DNA of 18,964 bases from JBDLSY01 sp043777895 (lineage in GTDB: Bacteria; Pseudomonadota; Gammaproteobacteria; Burkholderiales; Burkholderiaceae_C). The DNA lies in contig JAYWHD010000132.1 in assembly GCA_043777895.1 (NCBI GenBank), positions 1 through 18,964 of the forward strand, read 5' to 3'. The translations under genes were made by a program, and so were the position numbers. The number at the start of each line of letters is the position of its first letter. The stretch's first letter is position 1. This document shows, in pieces, positions 15,318 through 18,964 of the stretch. The notes under the pieces were generated by a model, which searched no databases, was not told the origin of the DNA, and saw only the letters and a list, made by a program, of their open reading frames with translations.

Positions 15318-15346
15318 ATTCTATTCTAGTATTTTGGTTTTGTCAA
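15318..15346 (-). promoter_or_regulatory. Strong sigma-70 promoter of the spc operon
   Basis: On the minus strand a perfect TTGACA (15341-15346) is followed after exactly 17 bases by TAGAAT (15318-15323, one mismatch to TATAAT). An overlapping TAGAAT lies 5 bases earlier. The start point would be near 15310, giving a leader of about 130 bases before rplN. This is the best promoter in the window and fits a highly expressed operon. Confidence 0.8.
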
Positions 15347-15370
15347 ATCTATACTGACTTTATAGTGATT

Positions 15371-16171
15371 TTATTCAATATTGTATTCAGTTTTATTTAT
15401 TTTAGACCTTTTAAATACTAAGGTTGTACTATTAGAATCAGCTTTTGACCATTGATAACCCTCACTATCAAATTTTTTTAAACTATCAAAACTATTAATA
15501 GAGTGATTTAAAATAAACCGTACCATCATTCCACGTGCACGCTTAGTAAAAAGTCCAATTACTTTATGTATTCCATTTTTTTCATCTAAAAATACACAAC
15601 TTATCACAGGTACTTTGAGCTTTTTGAGTTGAATCGCTTTAAAGTATTCATCACTGGCTAAATTAAGTACTGCTGAATGTTGATATTGTTCAAGGTCTTG
15701 ATTTAAACGGTGTGTAATTTCTTCCCCCCAATATTGATATAAATTTTTATTATTTAGTATGGCTAAACGCGTCCCCATTTCTAAGCGATGAGGCTGTATT
15801 AAATCTAAAGGTCTTAATACACCGTATAAACCACTTAGTATTCGTACTTTGTTTTGCACCTCATTCCACTGCGTAATATTTAGTGTATTTGCATCTAAAC
15901 CGTCATAAACATCGCCATCAAACATTAGTAAAGCACAATAAGCATTTAAATTATTTGCTTCATTTTGAAAATTTTGATACCTATGCACGTTTAAAGCCGT
16001 TAAAGCAGCCGATAAATTCATTAAATGAGCAATATCAGATGAATGTAGCTGCCGTAATTGATTAATTAATATTAACGCTTTGTCTTGGTCGCGCGGCAAG
16101 CTCGTTTGAACAGTTTGTGGCAGTTTGCGCTCAATATTTAAACTTTTGGCAGGAGACAGTACTAACAACAT
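15371..16171 (-). CDS. yaaA: Peroxide stress protein YaaA (UPF0246/DUF328)
   Basis: In E. coli, YaaA lowers free iron during peroxide stress and belongs to the OxyR regulon; the fold binds DNA in vitro. The 266 residues match the family from MLLVLSPAKSLN to FKRSK. Conserved blocks include LSPAKSL (5-11), LLMFDGDVYDGLDA (about 81-94), RILSGLYGVLRPLDLIQPHRLEMGTRL (about 109-136), NLASDEYFKA (about 170) and FTKRARGMMVRF (about 208-219). AAGG lies 6 bases before the ATG. It ends 25 bp before the spc promoter in the same direction, and no terminator is seen between, so yaaA transcripts may run into rplN. The neighbour is unusual: rpsQ of the S10 operon would be expected here. No OxyR site was recognised in the upstream spacer. 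Confidence 0.95.
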   Translation of the reverse strand: MLLVLSPAKSLNIERKLPQTVQTSLPRDQDKALILINQLRQLHSSDIAHLMNLSAALTALNVHRYQNFQNEANNLNAYCALLMFDGDVYDGLDANTLNITQWNEVQNKVRILSGLYGVLRPLDLIQPHRLEMGTRLAILNNKNLYQYWGEEITHRLNQDLEQYQHSAVLNLASDEYFKAIQLKKLKVPVISCVFLDEKNGIHKVIGLFTKRARGMMVRFILNHSINSFDSLKKFDSEGYQWSKADSNSTTLVFKRSKINKTEYNIE

Positions 16172-16292
16172 AATGCACCTTATTTTTTAAAAACAATACT
16201 TATTATAAAAATAATAACAAAAATAGATTATTGTAGGTACAGTGTGTGCAACAATAGCAGTTTAAAGTAAAAACGCGTAACAACAATCAATA

Positions 16293-16319
16293 TTTAAATT
16301 GTTTAAATTGTTTAAATTA
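16293..16319. repeat. 9-bp tandem repeat at the DUF898 gene start
   Basis: Three copies of tttaaattg (the third ends in a) end 7 bases before the ATG at 16327. They occupy the place where a ribosome-binding site would lie, and no GGAG-like sequence is visible. Copy number would change the sequence close to the start. The rest of the divergent spacer 16172-16326 is A/T-rich with no clear promoter. Confidence 0.85.
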
Positions 16320-16326
16320 CTAAATT

Positions 16327-17541
16327 ATGACTATATTACACTCTGACACCTCACAATATAAATACCCTGTTTTCTTTACAGGAACGGGCAGTGAATATTT
16401 TAAAATATGGATTGTTAATCTATTATTAACAATCGTAACTCTTGGTATTTATTATCCTTGGGCAAAAGTACGTAAAAATAAATATATTTATAGTAATACA
16501 TTAGTTGATGACGTAGCATTTAATTATTTAGGTACAGGCGGCGTATTACTAAAGGGAATGCTCATTACGGGTGTATTGTCAGCAATATATAACTTTGTTC
16601 TTAACAGTGGAAGTTGGTTGATATTTTCTATTTTTTCAACAATTATTGCCTTGCTAATACCGTGGTTAATATGGAAATCGTTTAGATTTAAACTAAGTAT
16701 CTCCAGCTATCGGGCATTACCTTTTTCTTTTTTAGGTACATTAAAAGATGCCTATAAAACTTTTTTACCCGTGATTATATGCAATGTTATTTTTATAGGT
16801 TTTATATTTAATAGCACTAGTAATCTAGAATCTTTAAAGCATAATAATATAAAGCCTACTATGTCCGATATGTCCAATATTGCGATTACTTTTTCATTAG
16901 TATTTTTATCTATGTTTGCTTTAGTGCCATTATTTCATTTTTTTCTTAAAAAATATCAACACAATAATTATCAATGGGCTGGGTTACGTACACAATTTTA
17001 TGCAACACCAAGGCAATTTTATAAGCAATGGTTTTTTGCTACTTTACCTTATTTGTGTATTATTTTAATAGGTATTATTGTTGCTGTTGCTGCTCCTGTA
17101 TATACCGATTATGTTAATACAACTAAAGGCATTGTAGGAAGTAAAAGTATTTTTACAGATTCATTAGTAATGTCAATAGGTATACTTATATTATTAATAT
17201 ACTTAATAATACCCGCGATAAGCTCGGCAATATTTAACGCTAGACTTCAAAATCTTATTTGGAGTAATACACAAGTAAATGGCATTATTTTTAATAGTAA
17301 TTTGCGTGCTAAAAGACTTTTTTGGTTATATATAAAAAACTCGCTATTAACTTTAATTACTTTAGGAGTATATTGGCCATTCGCAGTTATTAGTATCATT
17401 AAAGCTAAACTATCAGCAGTAACTATTATGACTGAACTACCTATTATGTATTTAGCTAGGCAAGAAATTACTAATAATAAAGAGCGTAATGCTGTAGGCG
17501 ATGAAGTAGCCGACTTATTTGGTATTGATATTTCTTTATAA
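16327..17541 (+). CDS. DUF898 (YjgN family) inner-membrane protein
   Basis: This 404-residue polytopic membrane protein has about eight hydrophobic segments (roughly 24-44, 75-95, 97-117, 144-162, 186-206, 236-258, 278-303, 331-355). The N-terminus has the DUF898 signature FTGTGSEYFKIWIVNLLLTIVTLGIYYPWAKVRKNKY (positions 17-53). The C-terminal part repeats it: FWLYIKNSLLTLITLGVYWPFA (332-353), followed by a basic KAK. So the protein carries an internal duplication, each copy N-x-L-L-T-x-x-T-L-G-x-Y-x-P-x-A. YjgN of E. coli has no settled function. It is followed after 108 bp by an M48 peptidase gene in the same direction; this pairing is common in betaproteobacteria and suggests a shared role in the envelope. 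The start is the only ATG before the signature; no ribosome-binding site is seen. Confidence 0.88.
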   Translation: MTILHSDTSQYKYPVFFTGTGSEYFKIWIVNLLLTIVTLGIYYPWAKVRKNKYIYSNTLVDDVAFNYLGTGGVLLKGMLITGVLSAIYNFVLNSGSWLIFSIFSTIIALLIPWLIWKSFRFKLSISSYRALPFSFLGTLKDAYKTFLPVIICNVIFIGFIFNSTSNLESLKHNNIKPTMSDMSNIAITFSLVFLSMFALVPLFHFFLKKYQHNNYQWAGLRTQFYATPRQFYKQWFFATLPYLCIILIGIIVAVAAPVYTDYVNTTKGIVGSKSIFTDSLVMSIGILILLIYLIIPAISSAIFNARLQNLIWSNTQVNGIIFNSNLRAKRLFWLYIKNSLLTLITLGVYWPFAVISIIKAKLSAVTIMTELPIMYLARQEITNNKERNAVGDEVADLFGIDISL

Positions 17542-17561
17542 AAATATATAAAAAAACAATA

Positions 17562-17603
17562 TATAAAATATAAAATATAAAATATAAAATATAAAATATA
17601 AAA
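17562..17603. repeat. 7-bp tandem repeat upstream of the M48 peptidase gene
   Basis: Six copies of TATAAAA are followed by an A-run, in the 108-bp spacer between the DUF898 gene and the peptidase gene. The unit overlaps -10-like sequence in every copy. The length is not a multiple of three, but the site is non-coding, so copy number could only act through promoter or leader spacing. Confidence 0.9.
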
Positions 17604-17649
17604 AAAACAAAAATATAAGTATATATATTATTTAATAAGGTATTTATTG

Positions 17650-18921
17650 ATGAGTTCTAAAACTAATATTAAAGATATTGCCGATAATACTAATAATACT
17701 GTTGAAAAAATTAAAGATACCCCTATTTTAGAGGTCTATGGTGTGCTTTATGATGGTATATCAGCCATTCCACGCCGTGTTATTTTGACTATACTAGATG
17801 GTCAAATAATTTTTAATCAAGAAATAAGCGTACACTTTAAAGCTATAGTAGAGCCCATAGTAGATACACTACCTTTTTATGAATATAGACAAGCGATTAA
17901 TAGCGTAGATTTTGGATTTTCTACACAACAGGGTATTCGTTTAATATCATTGCTTAATAATGCACAATTTCAAGCTGATGATACTAATATTTTGAATGCT
18001 TATTTGGCAGAACGTTGTATAAGTAATAGTATTATTGATAAGCTGACTACCAAATGGCGTTGGGTTTTTGTATGTGCCATAGCAATACTTGCAATCGTTG
18101 CTGTGCTATATCAATGGGGTATTCCTTTCGGTGCGAAAATTGCAGCCCCTTTTATTCCAAAAACAGTTAAAAATATTTTAGGTGATACGGCCTTAAAATC
18201 TTTAGATAAATATGTTTTTAAACCAAGTACGGTTGAAAAAAATGAACAAGCACTTATTCAGCAACAATGGAATAAAACTTTAACATTGGCATATCCTAAT
18301 AAAAATTATTTTGAACACAAGGTATTATTTAGAGCAATGATTCTTCGTAATAAAAACATATCCAACGCAATGGCATTGCCTAATGGTACTATTATCATAA
18401 CTGATGGATTGTATACCCTATTAAAGGACAAGCCAAATGCAATTATGGGTGTGTTAGCCCACGAGTTAGGCCATTTAGAACACCATCACAGTATGCGATC
18501 GTTTTTAGAATTTTCTAGTTTAGGGGCAATATCTGCTTTATTATTGGGCGACTATACAGTATGGACGAGTCAAATACCCTTATTTATAGGGCAAATGAGA
18601 TATAGTCGCGGGCATGAAAGTGAAGCTGATAATACCGCCATTAAAATTATGCAAGCGGCTAAAATTAATCCTGCTGAACTCGCTTTATTTTTTGAACGTG
18701 TAACGAATCAAAGTAAAAATACTTTAAGTACTGTGTCACCAGAAAGCTCTAAATATTCCACGGCGAATAAAGATATTAAAAATACTGAAAATAAAAATAT
18801 CGAAAATAATATATTTGATTACGCATCAAAATGGTTAGAAAAAATATCTCTGCCTGACTTATTGAAAAGTCATCCTAATAGCGAAGAGCGTATGAAAAAA
18901 TTACGCGATGCGGGTTTATAA
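17650..18921 (+). CDS. Membrane-anchored M48 family zinc metallopeptidase
   Basis: The catalytic domain is at about 205-423. It has the zinc motif HELGH (271-275, catalytic E272) in LAHELGHLEHHH and the third ligand E323 in ESEAD (323-327). The C-terminal motif SHPNSEERMKKL is typical of M48 enzymes. N-terminal residues 1-137 are soluble and not recognised. A hydrophobic segment (about 139-158) follows TKWRW, and a second at about 287-308 may be a hairpin or surface helix. M48 members such as HtpX and BepA handle envelope protein quality control; the substrate here is unknown. A poorly conserved Asn/Lys/Glu-rich insert lies at 358-388. The ATG at 17650 is chosen, with AAGG 9 bases before it; a TTG at 17647 is possible. 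423 residues. No terminator is seen before the window ends. Confidence 0.9.
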   Translation: MSSKTNIKDIADNTNNTVEKIKDTPILEVYGVLYDGISAIPRRVILTILDGQIIFNQEISVHFKAIVEPIVDTLPFYEYRQAINSVDFGFSTQQGIRLISLLNNAQFQADDTNILNAYLAERCISNSIIDKLTTKWRWVFVCAIAILAIVAVLYQWGIPFGAKIAAPFIPKTVKNILGDTALKSLDKYVFKPSTVEKNEQALIQQQWNKTLTLAYPNKNYFEHKVLFRAMILRNKNISNAMALPNGTIIITDGLYTLLKDKPNAIMGVLAHELGHLEHHHSMRSFLEFSSLGAISALLLGDYTVWTSQIPLFIGQMRYSRGHESEADNTAIKIMQAAKINPAELALFFERVTNQSKNTLSTVSPESSKYSTANKDIKNTENKNIENNIFDYASKWLEKISLPDLLKSHPNSEERMKKLRDAGL

Positions 18922-18964
18922 AAAATAATATAACCATACAAATACTATAAGTAGTAATACAAGT

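Noticed and set aside
15347..15370. Terminator between yaaA and the spc promoter
   Set aside because: Only a weak A/T stem (CTATA/TATAG) without a following T-run is visible.

Overview
The window looks like a stretch of core chromosome from an AT-rich betaproteobacterium, probably Burkholderiales, Neisseriales or a relative. Three things suggest this. The order secY-infA-rpmJ-rpsM-rpsK-rpsD-rpoA-rplQ is the betaproteobacterial arrangement (E. coli has no infA here). DksA has the zinc-less C/T/S/A finger usual in that class. A dsbD gene follows rplQ. By eye G+C is roughly one third, and intergenic DNA is nearly pure A/T with many short tandem repeats. With one clearly decayed gene, this fits a lineage under AT drift and perhaps genome reduction. 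That is inference, and I cannot name a genus.

Layout. 1-135 (+) is the 3' end of uvrB. 336-889 (+) is the wreck of a ceramidase-family membrane protein gene. 902-5423 (-) holds dsbD, dksA and a two-module STAS-domain protein gene, reading right to left. 5746-15178 (-) is the spc operon followed by the alpha operon: rplN, rplX, rplE, rpsN, rpsH, rplF, rplR, rpsE, rpmD, rplO, secY, infA, rpmJ, rpsM, rpsK, rpsD, rpoA, rplQ. It is framed by a strong promoter before rplN (15318-15346) and a Rho-independent terminator after rplQ (5696-5722). 15371-16171 (-) is yaaA. 16327-17541 and 17650-18921 (+) are a DUF898 (YjgN-like) membrane protein and a membrane-anchored M48 metallopeptidase, a probable two-gene unit.

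How the genes work together. The central block supplies the ribosome (eight small- and large-subunit proteins of the spc group plus S13, S11, S4, L36 and L17), initiation factor IF-1, the SecY translocon and the RNA polymerase alpha subunit. DksA, just beyond it, is the ppGpp co-regulator that normally controls such operons. DsbD feeds electrons to the periplasm. YaaA is linked to peroxide/iron stress. The DUF898/M48 pair lies in the envelope, function unknown.

The most notable points are: the spc operon starts with its own promoter at rplN and yaaA, not rpsQ and the S10 operon, lies upstream; the spacers inside the alpha operon (rpsK-rpsD, rpsD-rpoA, rpoA-rplQ) are long and carry a near-consensus promoter and hairpins, including a potential pseudoknot; short tandem repeats (units of 7, 8, 9, 14 and 15 bp) recur across the window, two of them inside or next to reading frames; and the ceramidase-like gene is a pseudogene. 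I saw no mobile element, CRISPR array, rRNA or tRNA, and no convincing new defence or biosynthetic system.
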